Source: Nocardioides sp. SYSU D00065 (GTDB taxonomy: Bacteria > Actinomycetota > Actinomycetes > Propionibacteriales > Nocardioidaceae). From it: a DNA stretch of 64,000 bases. The position numbers and the translations under genes are program-made. The DNA lies in contig NZ_JAFMSX010000001.1 in the NCBI RefSeq assembly GCF_017916425.1, positions 1,054,001-1,118,000 on the forward strand, written 5' to 3'. Positions 39,698 to 48,162 of the stretch are shown here, piece after piece. The number at the start of each line of letters is the position of its first letter. The stretch's first letter is position 1. Below the pieces are notes generated by a model. That model was given only the letters and a program-made list of their open reading frames with translations. It ran no database searches and was not told where the DNA came from.

Positions 39698-42466
39698 GTG
39701 GCACTCACCGACAAGGTGCGTTCGGCGATGCGCCGCACCCGCCGCGACGGCCCGCTCGACATCGTCTTCGTCCTCTTCAACGCCGACGGCATGGGCGGCA
39801 CCGCCCGCTCCGGCATCGAGCAGGCCAATGCGCTGGTCGGCCTGGGTGAGGGGCACCGGGTCCGCATCCTCAGCGTGACGCGCAGCGGTGCGTCCACCCA
39901 CTACCGGCTGGCCGACGGAGTCGAGGTCACCTACCTCGTCGACGTACGCGGCGCGCAGCCGAGCGCGGTCGCCGACCGGCCCGCCCCCGACGTCGCCGCC
40001 GAGCTGGCCCGGCGCGAGTCGGTGATCGTGCCCCGCTCCTGGGACGCGCTCTACAACGGCCTCACCGACGCGACGCTGCGCGAGGCCCTGGGTGCCCTCG
40101 ACGCCGACGTCCTCGTCACCACCACCCCCGAGCTGCTGGCGGTGGTCGCGCAGCTCGCGCCCCCGGGCGTGGCGCTCGTCCACCAGGAGCACCGGGCGTC
40201 CTCCAGCCGCGTCAACGACCTGGGCGCGCTGCTGGAGTTCGCGCCGCGCGCCGACATCGTGGTGTCGCTGACCGAGTCGATGTCGCGCTGGCTGGCGGGC
40301 CGGCTCGGCGGCGCCGCCCCCGAGCTGCTGGTGGTCCCCAACCCGCTGCCGGCCGAGCCCCAGCCGCGCTCGCCGCTGGACCAGAGGACGTTCGTGACGG
40401 CCGGGCGGCTGGCGCCGGAGAAGCAGTTCGAGCACGTCGTCGACGCGTTCTGGCGCATCCACGAGCAGCTGCCCGGGTGGAGGCTGCGCATCTGGGGCGA
40501 CGGCCCGCGCGCGGACAACCTCGCCGCGCAGGTCCGCAAGCTCGGGCTCGAGGACCGCGTCGATCTCCCCGGCTCGACCGACGACCTCGCCGCCGAGTGG
40601 GCCCGCACCAGCGTGGCCGTGCTCGCCTCGCGCGGCGAGGGCTACCCGCTGGTCCTGCAGGAGGCGATGTCCGCGGGCGTCCCCGCGGTGTCGTACGACT
40701 GCCCGTCGGGGCCGCGCGAGATCATCACCCACGACGTCGACGGCCTGCTCGTGCCGCCGGGCTCCAAGGCCGCCCTCGCCGCGGCCATGCTGCGGGTGGC
40801 CGCGGACGACGAGCTGCGCAGCCGGCTGGGCGCGGCGGCGCTCGAGCGCTCACGGCGCTGGGACGGCCGGGTGCTGGCGCGCCAGTGGGTCGAGACCTTC
40901 CGGCGCGCCGTCGAGCGGCGCGCCGACCCGCTGGCGCCGCGCCGCGTGCTGCACGGGCTGCGGCCCGGCCCGCTCGGCGACCTGCCGGAGACCTCCTCGG
41001 CGGCCGGGACCACCCCCGCTGAGGCGCGTACGACGACCCTGCGGGTGGTCGCCTCCGCCGCCGCGGCCACCGGGGACGGGTGGTTCGTGATGCCCGCGCG
41101 CGGCCTCGACCCGCATCCCGTCGTCGTCGTGCCGTCGTCGCGACGGGTCGACTTCCTCGCGGCGCTGGCCGAGGCCGCGGTCCCCGATTGGCTCTCGGTG
41201 CGCGACCCCGCCGAACGCGGCTGGCACGAGCGCCGCGGCACGGTGGCCGCGATGACCGCCGACCTGGCGCGCACGCGTACGGCCTCGCTGTTCCTCGAGC
41301 CGTGGCCGATGCGCGGCGGGCACGACGGCCTGCTCGCGGAGGGCGTCGAGGTGTCCGTGCAGTTCTGGGAGGAGTCGCCCGACGGCGACCTGCTGGCGCC
41401 AGCCCACAACCGGTTCGGCGACCGGGTCCCGGCGGGCAGCCCCCGCACGACGATCGAGGTCGACGGGGTCGCGGTGCCCACGCTCGAGGCGATGGCGCTG
41501 CCGACCCTCGACGACTGCCGCTTCGACGTCGACGTCGTCTACACCTGGGTCGACGGCGACGACGAGGAGTGGCTGGCCGCTCGCGACGCCCGGATCGTGG
41601 CCCTCGGCGGCACCCCGGACCGGCGGGCCACCGGCGCCGCGCGCTACCGCAGCCGCGACGAGCTGCGCTACTCGATGCGCAGCATCCACCTGTTCGCCCC
41701 GTGGGTGCGGCGCATCCACCTCGTCACCGCCGGCCAGGTGCCGTCCTGGCTCGACACCGCCCACCCGAGCATCCGGGTGGTCGACCACCGCGACATCCTG
41801 CCCGCGTCGGCGCTGCCGACGTTCAGCTCGCACGCCATCGAGACCCGGCTGCACGCCGTGCCCGACCTGGCCGAGCACTTCGTCTACGTCAACGACGACG
41901 TCTTCCTCGGCCGGCCGCGACGGCCCGAGCACTTCTTCACCCCCGGTGGGCAGTTCGCCGCCTTCGTGGCTGATCACCGTGCCGTCGGACTGCCCGGCAC
42001 CGACGACCGCCCCTACCTCTCCGCGGCGCAGAACAACCGCCGGGTGCTCGCCGACGCCTTCGGCGTGGTGCTCACGCACACGATGATGCACAGCCCGCAC
42101 CCGCAGCGGCGTACGGTCCTGGCGGAGATCGCGGCCCGCTTCCCCGACGAGGTGGACCGCACCACGCATGCTCCGTTCCGGTCCCCCACGGACCTGTCGA
42201 TGCTCTCGTCCTTTGCGCAGAGCTACGGCCTCGTGACCGGTCAGGCCGTCCGCGCCGGCGCCCACCACGGCTACGTCGACCTCGGCCACCAGCAGCTGCC
42301 GGTGCAGCTCAAGGCGATGCTCAAGCGCGACCGTGACTTCTTCTGTGTGGCCGACAACCACGTCTCGGCCTTCGACGAGGAGCGGGCCGACGGGCTGCTG
42401 CTCGACTTCCTGCAGCGGTACTTCCCGATCCCGGCGCCCTGGGAGCTGCTGCCGGGCGGTGCGTGA
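39698..42466 (+). CDS. GT4 glycosyltransferase - Stealth phosphoglycosyltransferase fusion
   Basis: 922 aa. Residues 15-415 or so are a GT-B glycosyltransferase of family 4: FVLFNADGMGGTARSGIEQ at the acceptor side, FVTAGRLAPEKQFEHVVDAF, and SRGEGYPLVLQEAMSAGVPAV with the conserved glutamate pair. After a linker (about 420-600), residues 605-915 are a Stealth domain: DVDVVYTWVDGDDEEW (CR1), YRSRDELRYSMRSIHLFAPW (CR2) and HFVYVNDDVFLGRP (CR3), then HTMMHSPHPQRR and the DNHVS region (CR4). Stealth enzymes transfer sugar-1-phosphate in capsule and wall polymers. One protein could thus add both a sugar and a phospho-sugar. The GTG at 39698 is chosen from the upstream AGGA and promoter position. 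The stop lies in an 82-bp tandem repeat. Confidence 0.88.
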   Translation: MALTDKVRSAMRRTRRDGPLDIVFVLFNADGMGGTARSGIEQANALVGLGEGHRVRILSVTRSGASTHYRLADGVEVTYLVDVRGAQPSAVADRPAPDVAAELARRESVIVPRSWDALYNGLTDATLREALGALDADVLVTTTPELLAVVAQLAPPGVALVHQEHRASSSRVNDLGALLEFAPRADIVVSLTESMSRWLAGRLGGAAPELLVVPNPLPAEPQPRSPLDQRTFVTAGRLAPEKQFEHVVDAFWRIHEQLPGWRLRIWGDGPRADNLAAQVRKLGLEDRVDLPGSTDDLAAEWARTSVAVLASRGEGYPLVLQEAMSAGVPAVSYDCPSGPREIITHDVDGLLVPPGSKAALAAAMLRVAADDELRSRLGAAALERSRRWDGRVLARQWVETFRRAVERRADPLAPRRVLHGLRPGPLGDLPETSSAAGTTPAEARTTTLRVVASAAAATGDGWFVMPARGLDPHPVVVVPSSRRVDFLAALAEAAVPDWLSVRDPAERGWHERRGTVAAMTADLARTRTASLFLEPWPMRGGHDGLLAEGVEVSVQFWEESPDGDLLAPAHNRFGDRVPAGSPRTTIEVDGVAVPTLEAMALPTLDDCRFDVDVVYTWVDGDDEEWLAARDARIVALGGTPDRRATGAARYRSRDELRYSMRSIHLFAPWVRRIHLVTAGQVPSWLDTAHPSIRVVDHRDILPASALPTFSSHAIETRLHAVPDLAEHFVYVNDDVFLGRPRRPEHFFTPGGQFAAFVADHRAVGLPGTDDRPYLSAAQNNRRVLADAFGVVLTHTMMHSPHPQRRTVLAEIAARFPDEVDRTTHAPFRSPTDLSMLSSFAQSYGLVTGQAVRAGAHHGYVDLGHQQLPVQLKAMLKRDRDFFCVADNHVSAFDEERADGLLLDFLQRYFPIPAPWELLPGGA

Positions 42467-42680
42467 GCCACATCCTCGCGGCTCGCGATGTGGCTGGGAC
42501 ACCGCTGCCGGCGTGGCGGCACACGACGCGCTGCCGGGCGGTGCGTGAGCCACAATCTCGCGGCTCGCGATGTGGTTGGGACACCGCTGCCGGCGTGGCC
42601 GCACACGACGCGCTGCCGGGCGGTGCGTGAGCCACATCCTCGCGGCTCGCGATGTTGCTGGGACACCGCTGCCGCAGCAC
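42450..42680. repeat. 82-bp tandem repeat, 2.8 copies, seeded by the end of the GT4-Stealth gene
   Basis: Units begin at 42450, 42532 and 42614 (the last is 67 bases). Each starts TGCCGGGCGGTGCGTGAG, which in the first copy encodes the C-terminal PGGA and stop codon of the upstream gene. Each unit holds an inverted repeat, AGCCACATC...GATGTGGCT, perfect only in copy 1 and decayed in copies 2 and 3. The hairpins may terminate both convergent genes. No spacers of the CRISPR type are present. Confidence 0.9.
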
Positions 42681-42681
42681 G

Positions 42682-43764
42682 TCAGTCGGCGATGCGGTTG
42701 CCCTCGGCGTCCCAGTGCGACTCGACCTTCTTCGACGGCTGCACGCGCGGCGGCTCGCCGGGCATCTTCGGGTGGTCGGGCGGGTAGTTGAGCTCGACGG
42801 GGTGCTCGGCCCAGAGGTCGAGCAGCGGCTGGAGCGAGTGGTGCTCGTCGTCGATGGCCGCCCACGGGTCGCCGTCGGAGTCGAGGCGGTCGGGGACGGT
42901 GAAGAGGGTGAAGTCCTTCGGCGAGGTCAGCCCGGCCAGCTCGTCCCACGTCACGGGAGTCGAGACCGGCGCGCCGGGGATCGGCCGCAGGGAGTAGGCG
43001 GAGGCGATGGTGCGGTCGCGGGTGTTCTGGTTGTAGTCGACGAAGATCCGCTCGCCCCGCTCCTCCTTCCACCAGGCGGTCGTCACGCCGCCGTCGCGCT
43101 TCTCGAGCTCACGGCCGAACGCGATGGCGGCGTGCCGCACCTCGCTGAAGTCCCAGCGCGGCTCGATGCGGACGTAGATGTGGACGCCCCGGTTGCCTGA
43201 GGTCTTCGCGAAGCCGGTCATGCCGAGGTCGTCGAGGAGCTCGCGGGCGACCCCGGCGACGCGCACGACGTCTGCGAAGGTCGTGCCCGGCTGCGGGTCG
43301 AGGTCGATGCGCAGCTCGTCGGGGTGGTCCACGTCGTCGCGCCGCACCGGCCAGGGGTGGAAGGTCAGCGTGCCCATCTGGGCGCACCACACCGGCACCG
43401 CGATCTCCGTCGGGCAGATCTCATCGGCGGTGCGCCCCGACGGGAAGGTGATCTGCACGGACTCCAGGTAGTCCGGAGCGCCCTTCGGGACGCGCTTTTG
43501 GTAGAACGCGTCCGCGTCGCGGTCCTGCGGCCCGGTGGCGAGCCGCATCCCCTCGCGCACGCCCGAGGTCCAGCGCTCGAGCGCCGTCGGCCGGTCGCGC
43601 AGCGCCCGCATCAGGCCGTCCTCGACGCTGGCGAAGTACTCCGCGACCATCAGCTTGGTGATCTCGGGCGTCGTGTCCGTCGCCTCGTAGATCACCCGCT
43701 CCGGAGAGGAGATGCGCACCTCGCGCTCCCCCGCCCGGACGTACGCCTCCGACGCCTTCGCCAT
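42682..43764 (-). CDS. LigD-polymerase-like archaeo-eukaryotic primase (PrimC-like)
   Basis: 360 aa. ELRIDLDPQPG supplies the metal-binding DxD pair, KTSGNRGVHIYV supplies the SxH motif, and RIFVDYNQNTRDRTIASAYS with RPIPGAPVSTPVTWDEL completes the PolDom signature. Stand-alone proteins of this kind, such as M. tuberculosis Rv3730c, act with LigC in gap filling and excision repair. Here the ligC gene is 5 kb away on the other strand. The ATG at 43764 follows a minus-strand TAGGGT box by 6 bases, indicating a leaderless mRNA. The C-terminal PPDHPKMPGEPPRVQPSKK tail is also family-typical. Confidence 0.9.
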   Translation of the reverse strand: MAKASEAYVRAGEREVRISSPERVIYEATDTTPEITKLMVAEYFASVEDGLMRALRDRPTALERWTSGVREGMRLATGPQDRDADAFYQKRVPKGAPDYLESVQITFPSGRTADEICPTEIAVPVWCAQMGTLTFHPWPVRRDDVDHPDELRIDLDPQPGTTFADVVRVAGVARELLDDLGMTGFAKTSGNRGVHIYVRIEPRWDFSEVRHAAIAFGRELEKRDGGVTTAWWKEERGERIFVDYNQNTRDRTIASAYSLRPIPGAPVSTPVTWDELAGLTSPKDFTLFTVPDRLDSDGDPWAAIDDEHHSLQPLLDLWAEHPVELNYPPDHPKMPGEPPRVQPSKKVESHWDAEGNRIAD

Positions 43765-43773
43765 GTCCCGACC

Positions 43774-44667
43774 CTAGCGGGGGGCGCTGGCAGGCTGCAG
43801 GTTCGACTCGACGACGACGACGCCGTCGCCGAACTCGCGGTCCGCCCACCGCTGGATGCTGCCGTCGTCGTGGAAGACCGCCAGCTCCATCTCGTTGTCG
43901 AGGTTGCCGCCGACCTCCGTCACGCCGGGCAGGTCGAGCCTCACGAGGCGCATCTGGATCTCCTCCAGCTCCTCCGCCGAGCGCTCGACCCCTGTCACGC
44001 ACAGCATGCCGCCCCAGACCTCCCGGACCGCCGCCTCGGCAGCTGCGGGGTCGCCGGCCACGTAGACCGACAGGACCGTGTTGGCGGGGTCGCGCGGACC
44101 CGGCGAGCCGTCCGGGGTGCTCACGGCAGCCATCGCGAAGCCGTCGAGCTCCTGCGCGAGCGCACTGGCTCGGAGGTAATCGTCCTGGGTGACCCGGTTG
44201 GGGTCGGGCACCCGCCACCCGCCGGTGGGCGTCGGGCACGGGATCTCGAAGTCCCAGTCGTCCGGCGACGGGTCGGGCGGACTGGCTTCCTCCACCGTGA
44301 AGGTCGCGCCGTCGAAGGTGCCGACCAGCTCGTAGGTGCCCGCCCGCACTCCCCGATCCGCGGCGGGCGCGCCGCCGTGGCGGTCCCAGTCCCAGCCCGC
44401 CAGGGCGACGTCGTCGCACAGGAGCGGGTCGGGCACCCCGCCTCCGAAGGTCGCGTTGCTGAAGCAGAGATGTGCGCCCGAGCCGTCATCGGTCACGACC
44501 ACCGGTGTCGACGTGACCACCCGACCCTCCGCGCCCGGCACGGCGGTCGGTCGGCGGACCGGCTCGTCGGAGGCCGCGTCCAGCGGCTCAACCGTCGGTG
44601 CCCCAGACACCTCACCGCAGCCCGTCGCCACCACGAGCGCCCCGGCCGCCAGCCATCTCCCCCTCAT
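43774..44667 (-). CDS. Lipoprotein of unknown function, paralogue of the gene at 45147
   Basis: 297 aa from the ATG at 44667. A lipobox at VVATGCGE indicates lipid attachment and location outside the cytoplasmic membrane. Four further cysteines may pair. Two regions match the 45147 product: GTYELVGTFDGATFTVEEA, and VREVWGGMLCVTGVE followed later by HDDGSIQRWADREFGDGVV. No known domain was recognised. Its stop lies inside the promoter of the primase gene. A GTG 18 bases upstream of the chosen start is an alternative. The pair flank msrB, so an oxidative-stress or envelope role is possible but unproven. Confidence 0.75.
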   Translation of the reverse strand: MRGRWLAAGALVVATGCGEVSGAPTVEPLDAASDEPVRRPTAVPGAEGRVVTSTPVVVTDDGSGAHLCFSNATFGGGVPDPLLCDDVALAGWDWDRHGGAPAADRGVRAGTYELVGTFDGATFTVEEASPPDPSPDDWDFEIPCPTPTGGWRVPDPNRVTQDDYLRASALAQELDGFAMAAVSTPDGSPGPRDPANTVLSVYVAGDPAAAEAAVREVWGGMLCVTGVERSAEELEEIQMRLVRLDLPGVTEVGGNLDNEMELAVFHDDGSIQRWADREFGDGVVVVESNLQPASAPR

Positions 44668-44738
44668 GGCGACACCGTCGCGCACGCCGGGCCCGGCGCG
44701 CGAGGGGTGTGGCCGGATCGTGACCTTCGGTCGCGCCG

Positions 44739-44744
44739 TAAACT
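44739..44744 (+). promoter_or_regulatory. -10 box of msrB (leaderless)
   Basis: TAAACT ends 6 bases before the ATG at 44751 with no Shine-Dalgarno, implying that transcription starts at the start codon. Confidence 0.6.
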
Positions 44745-44750
44745 GGGCCC

Positions 44751-45146
44751 ATGGCCTACGACGTGCAGAAGACCGACGAGCAGTGGCGCGAGGAGCTCAC
44801 CCCCGAGGAGTACGCCGTCCTGCGACAGGCCGGCACCGAGCGCGCCTTCACCGGTGAGTACACCGACACCGAGACCGAGGGCACCTACTCGTGCAAGGCC
44901 TGCGGCAACGAGCTGTTCACCAGCGACACCAAGTTCCACTCCGGCTGCGGCTGGCCGAGCTTCTACCAGCCGATGACCGACACGGTGGAGTACATCGAGG
45001 ACAACTCCCACGGCATGAAGCGCGTCGAGGTGCGGTGCGCGAAGTGCGGCTCCCACCTCGGCCACGTCTTCCCCGACGGCTTCGGCACGCCAACCGGTGA
45101 CCGCTACTGCATCAACTCGATCAGCATCACGCTCAACGAGAAGTAG
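44751..45146 (+). CDS. msrB: Peptide-methionine (R)-S-oxide reductase
   Basis: 131 aa. It reduces methionine-R-sulfoxide in proteins using thioredoxin. The structural zinc is held by two CxxC pairs (CKACG and CAKCG). The catalytic cysteine is in DRYCINSIS near the end, and HSGCGWPSFYQP and GSHLGHVFPDG are family signatures. The length is normal. It is leaderless. In M. tuberculosis msrB (Rv2674) lies close to hemQ/hemG/hemE, and the same neighbourhood is seen here. It ends one base before the convergent lipoprotein gene. Confidence 0.95.
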   Translation: MAYDVQKTDEQWREELTPEEYAVLRQAGTERAFTGEYTDTETEGTYSCKACGNELFTSDTKFHSGCGWPSFYQPMTDTVEYIEDNSHGMKRVEVRCAKCGSHLGHVFPDGFGTPTGDRYCINSISITLNEK

Positions 45147-45986
45147 TCACTCCGCGGGCACCAGCGCGGAGCCGACCCGCACCAGCCCCTCGCCGTACGT
45201 CGCGTCGGCCCACTCCTGGATCGACCCGTCGTCGTAGACGACGTGCGCGTCGAGGGAGTCGGGCGCGGTCGAGCCGCTGCTGAGCAGCTGGTCCCCCAGC
45301 TCCGCCTGCAGCTCCTGGTTGACGGCGTTGAGGTCGGCGTCGGTGCGCTCGACGATCGTCACGCACAGGGGGCCGCCCCACGTCTCCCGCAGCGTGCTCT
45401 CGGCGCCCGCGGCGTCCTCGGTGACGGCGACGTTGACGGTGTCGCCCGACAGCCACGCCGTGGCGTAACCCGGCAGCGTGGACGCGGCGGCGAGGGTGGC
45501 GTCCATGTCCTCGGGCGTGGCCTTGGCGGGGTCCGTGGATGCCGGCGCGTCGCAGGCCGCGTCGAGCGGCTGCTCCTCCGGCTCGGCCAGCGCGTCGTAC
45601 AGCGCCGCCGGCACGGCCTCGGAGACGGTGAACGTCGTCCCGTCGAACGTCCCGGTCACGGCGTACGAGCCCCAGGTCACCCCGGCGGCCTGCTCCGAGC
45701 CCACCTCGCCCCACTCGAACCCCTCGAGCGCGGGGCCGCCGCACTGCGGCGGGTGCGACTCGGCCACCACCCCCAGGCACAGCTGCGGGCCGTCGCCGTC
45801 GTCGAGCACCGTGACCAGCCCGCTGGTGCGCACCTCGCCGTCCGGGACCGGGGTGGGCACGGCGTCGGCCGGCGCGCTCGTGGCGTCATCGGCGGCGGCC
45901 GGGTCGACGGCGCGCATCTCGCTCTCGGTCGAGCAGGCGCTGAGCGCGACGGCGGCCAGGGCAAGCGACAGCGGAAGTGTCCTCAT
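45147..45986 (-). CDS. Lipoprotein of unknown function, paralogue of the gene at 43774
   Basis: 279 aa. The signal peptide ends in a lipobox (VALSACST), so it is probably membrane-anchored outside the cell membrane. It shares GSYAVTGTFDGTTFTVSEA, LRETWGGPLCVTIVE and YDDGSIQEWADATYGEGLV with the 43774 product, in the same order, including paired cysteines. Overall identity is modest, so the duplication is old. No catalytic motif was recognised. The gene converges on msrB without a gap. Confidence 0.78.
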   Translation of the reverse strand: MRTLPLSLALAAVALSACSTESEMRAVDPAAADDATSAPADAVPTPVPDGEVRTSGLVTVLDDGDGPQLCLGVVAESHPPQCGGPALEGFEWGEVGSEQAAGVTWGSYAVTGTFDGTTFTVSEAVPAALYDALAEPEEQPLDAACDAPASTDPAKATPEDMDATLAAASTLPGYATAWLSGDTVNVAVTEDAAGAESTLRETWGGPLCVTIVERTDADLNAVNQELQAELGDQLLSSGSTAPDSLDAHVVYDDGSIQEWADATYGEGLVRVGSALVPAE

Positions 45987-46040
45987 GGCTGTGGGACGTT
46001 ACCGCGACCGGGCCGGTTCCGAGCCGGACCCGGTCCGGCG

Positions 46041-46745
46041 TCAGGGCAGCCGGGCGAGCAGCTCAGCCGGCGTGACGCGGGCGCCGGTGTAGAACGGCAC
46101 CTCCTCGCGCACGTGGCGGCGGGCGTCGGAGGCACGCAGGTCGCGCATGAGGTCGACGATGCGGTGCAGCTCGTCGGACTCGAAGGCGAGCATCCACTCG
46201 TAGTCGCCGAGCGCGAACGAGGCGACCGTGTTGGCGCGGACGTCGGCGTAGCCCCGCGCGAGCTGCCCGTGCTCGGCGAGCATCCGGCGGCGCTCGCCGT
46301 CCTCGAGGAGGTACCACTCGTAGGAGCGGACGAACGGGTAGACGCAGACGTGGGCGCGCGGCTCCTCGTCGGCGAGGAACGCGGGGATGTGCGACTTGTT
46401 GAACTCCGCCGGCCGGTGCAGCGCCATCTGCGACCACACCGGGTCGAGCCGGCGGCCGAACGCGGTGCGCCGGAAGGCGTTGTACGCCGCCTGGAGCTGC
46501 TCGGAGTCGGGTGCGTGCCACCACACCATCACGTCGGCATCGGCGCGCAGGCCGCTGACGTCGTAGATGCCACGGACCACCACGTCCTGCTCGGCCAGCA
46601 CCTCGACGAGCGCCTCGACGTCGGTCGCCTCCGCGTCCCGGTCGGCGTCGCCGAGGACGTCGCGGAGCCGGAACACCGACCACATCGTGTAGCGGATCGT
46701 CTCGTTGAGCTCCTTGGTGCGGGCGGCGTTCGTCTTGTCGCTCAT
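46041..46745 (-). CDS. chdC: Coproheme decarboxylase (HemQ/ChdC)
   Basis: 234 aa, chlorite-dismutase fold. It converts Fe-coproporphyrin III to heme b by two oxidative decarboxylations, the last step of the coproporphyrin-dependent pathway of Gram-positive bacteria. [13 protein letters not shown] carries the tyrosine typical of ChdC, and [13 protein letters not shown] is the other core motif. The proximal histidine should lie in the [11 protein letters not shown] segment. The gene begins 4 bases after the hemG stop and is probably co-transcribed with it. The order hemG-hemQ is usual in actinobacteria. Confidence 0.93.
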   Translation of the reverse strand: MSDKTNAARTKELNETIRYTMWSVFRLRDVLGDADRDAEATDVEALVEVLAEQDVVVRGIYDVSGLRADADVMVWWHAPDSEQLQAAYNAFRRTAFGRRLDPVWSQMALHRPAEFNKSHIPAFLADEEPRAHVCVYPFVRSYEWYLLEDGERRRMLAEHGQLARGYADVRANTVASFALGDYEWMLAFESDELHRIVDLMRDLRASDARRHVREEVPFYTGARVTPAELLARLP

Positions 46746-46749
46746 GTGC

Positions 46750-48108
46750 TCATTCTGCCCGGGTCACCGCGGCGGCAGCGCGCCGGGCCGAGCCGATGAC
46801 GGCCGGGACGCCGACGCCGTCGTACGCCGCGCCGCACACCGCCAGGCCCGGCTGCCCGGCGAGCGCGGCACGGATCCGGGCCACCCGGTCGAGGTGGCCC
46901 ACGGCGTACTGCGGCAGCGCTCCGCCCCACCGCTGGACGTGGCTGTCGACGGGGCGGGCGGTGATGCCGGCCATCGCGGCGAGGTCGGCGAGCGAGGCGC
47001 GCACCAGGTCGTCGTCGGGGGCCCGCAGCGTCGCCTCCTCCCCGTGCCGGCCCAGCGAGGTGCGCAGCACCACCACGTCCGGGTCGAGGTCGTGCACCCA
47101 TCCCCACTTGGCGAAGGAGAACGTCGAGGCCTTGATGGCGCGCCCCTCGACCGGCGGCACCAGGAAGCCCGAGCGCTCGAACAGTGCCTCCGGCACGTCG
47201 CGGGCCCGGAAGGCCAGCGTCACGACCGCGACGCTGGCCGACTGCACCGCGGCGAGCTCCGCCGACGCCTCGGGCAGCACGTCGGTGAGCAGCCGGGCGG
47301 TGGGCGCGGCCGGCGTGGCCAGGACGACCGCGCCCGCCTCGATCGTCTCGGCGTGGGTGGTCGGGCCGACGGTGAGCGCCCACCCGGTCGCCGTACGTCG
47401 CAGCGCCCGCACGGTCGTCGAGGTGCGCACCTCGAAGCCACCCTCGTCGCGCACCAGCCCGGGAAGCGTGCCCATCCCGCCGCGAGGGGCGGCGAAGACC
47501 GGAGCGGTGCTCGTCGGCACGGCGGCGGCCTGCTCGAGCAGGCTCCCCCGTCGCGCCATGGCGAGCAGCTGAGGCACGGCCGCGGCCGCCGAGATGCGGC
47601 GCGCGCGGCCGGCGTACACGCCGCCGAGGAGCGGCTCGACGAGCCGGTCGACCAGCTCGTCGCCCAGGCGTGCGGCGACCAGGTCCCCGACCGACACGTC
47701 GTCGTCGACGGTGGCACTGGTCTCCGCCGCGGCTCGGGCGAGGCCGTCGGGACTCAGCACGCCGCTGGCGGCGAGCTGCTCCAGGTCGAATGGCACGCCC
47801 ATGAGCGAGCGCGGCATCGCGCGCAGCGCTCCGCGCGACCACAGGCCGGACGTGGCGGCCGTCGGGTGGACCAGGTCGGCGCCGATCTCGCGGGCCAGGT
47901 CGACGCCCTCCGGCCGGCGGGCCAGCATCGCCTCGGCACCGACGTCGACGGGGAGCCCGGCGACCTCGGCGCTGCTGAGCTTGCCGCCGATGCGGGGCGA
48001 GGCCTCCAGCACGAGCACGTCGCGTCCGGCGGCTGCGAGGTCCCGCGCAGCGACCAGGCCGGCGATCCCGGCGCCGACGACGACCACGTCCCGCCTGTCC
48101 TGCACCAC
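46750..48108 (-). CDS. hemG: Coproporphyrinogen III oxidase (HemG/HemY, CgoX)
   Basis: 452 aa. This FAD enzyme oxidises coproporphyrinogen III to coproporphyrin III. The N-terminal dinucleotide motif is [21 protein letters not shown], with [12 protein letters not shown] after it. MGTLPGL in mid-protein and the C-terminal [16 protein letters not shown] with [18 protein letters not shown] are family signatures. The GTG at 48108 lies 6 bases past a TAGGGT box on the minus strand (48115-48120), so translation is probably leaderless. The box overlaps the repeats that drive the divergent NYN gene. Confidence 0.93.
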   Translation of the reverse strand: MVQDRRDVVVVGAGIAGLVAARDLAAAGRDVLVLEASPRIGGKLSSAEVAGLPVDVGAEAMLARRPEGVDLAREIGADLVHPTAATSGLWSRGALRAMPRSLMGVPFDLEQLAASGVLSPDGLARAAAETSATVDDDVSVGDLVAARLGDELVDRLVEPLLGGVYAGRARRISAAAAVPQLLAMARRGSLLEQAAAVPTSTAPVFAAPRGGMGTLPGLVRDEGGFEVRTSTTVRALRRTATGWALTVGPTTHAETIEAGAVVLATPAAPTARLLTDVLPEASAELAAVQSASVAVVTLAFRARDVPEALFERSGFLVPPVEGRAIKASTFSFAKWGWVHDLDPDVVVLRTSLGRHGEEATLRAPDDDLVRASLADLAAMAGITARPVDSHVQRWGGALPQYAVGHLDRVARIRAALAGQPGLAVCGAAYDGVGVPAVIGSARRAAAAVTRAE

Positions 48109-48114
48109 ACCGCC

Positions 48115-48162
48115 ACCCTAGGCTGCACGGCCCCTAGGCTGCACGGCCCTAGGCTGCACGGC
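48115..48162 (+). repeat. Three tandem copies of a promoter-like 15-bp box between hemG and the NYN gene
   Basis: CCTAGGCTGCACGGC is repeated exactly at 48117-48131, 48133-48147 and 48148-48162. The copies are 16 and 15 bases apart. Each contains TAGGCT, a good -10 hexamer. In the last copy it ends 7 bases before the ATG at 48163. The first copy overlaps the divergent hemG -10 box. This looks like an amplified core promoter. Confidence 0.8.

Noticed and set aside
42271-42680. ORFs with repeated peptides inside the 82-bp repeat (possible bacteriocin-like repeats)
   Set aside because: They result from translating the 82-bp DNA repeat on the minus strand in two frames; neither has a ribosome-binding site, and they overlap the Stealth stop.
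46746-46760. CAGAAT box 6 bases upstream of chdC as a separate promoter
   Set aside because: It lies in the last codons of hemG, 4 bases before chdC; with such tight coupling a chance match is likely.
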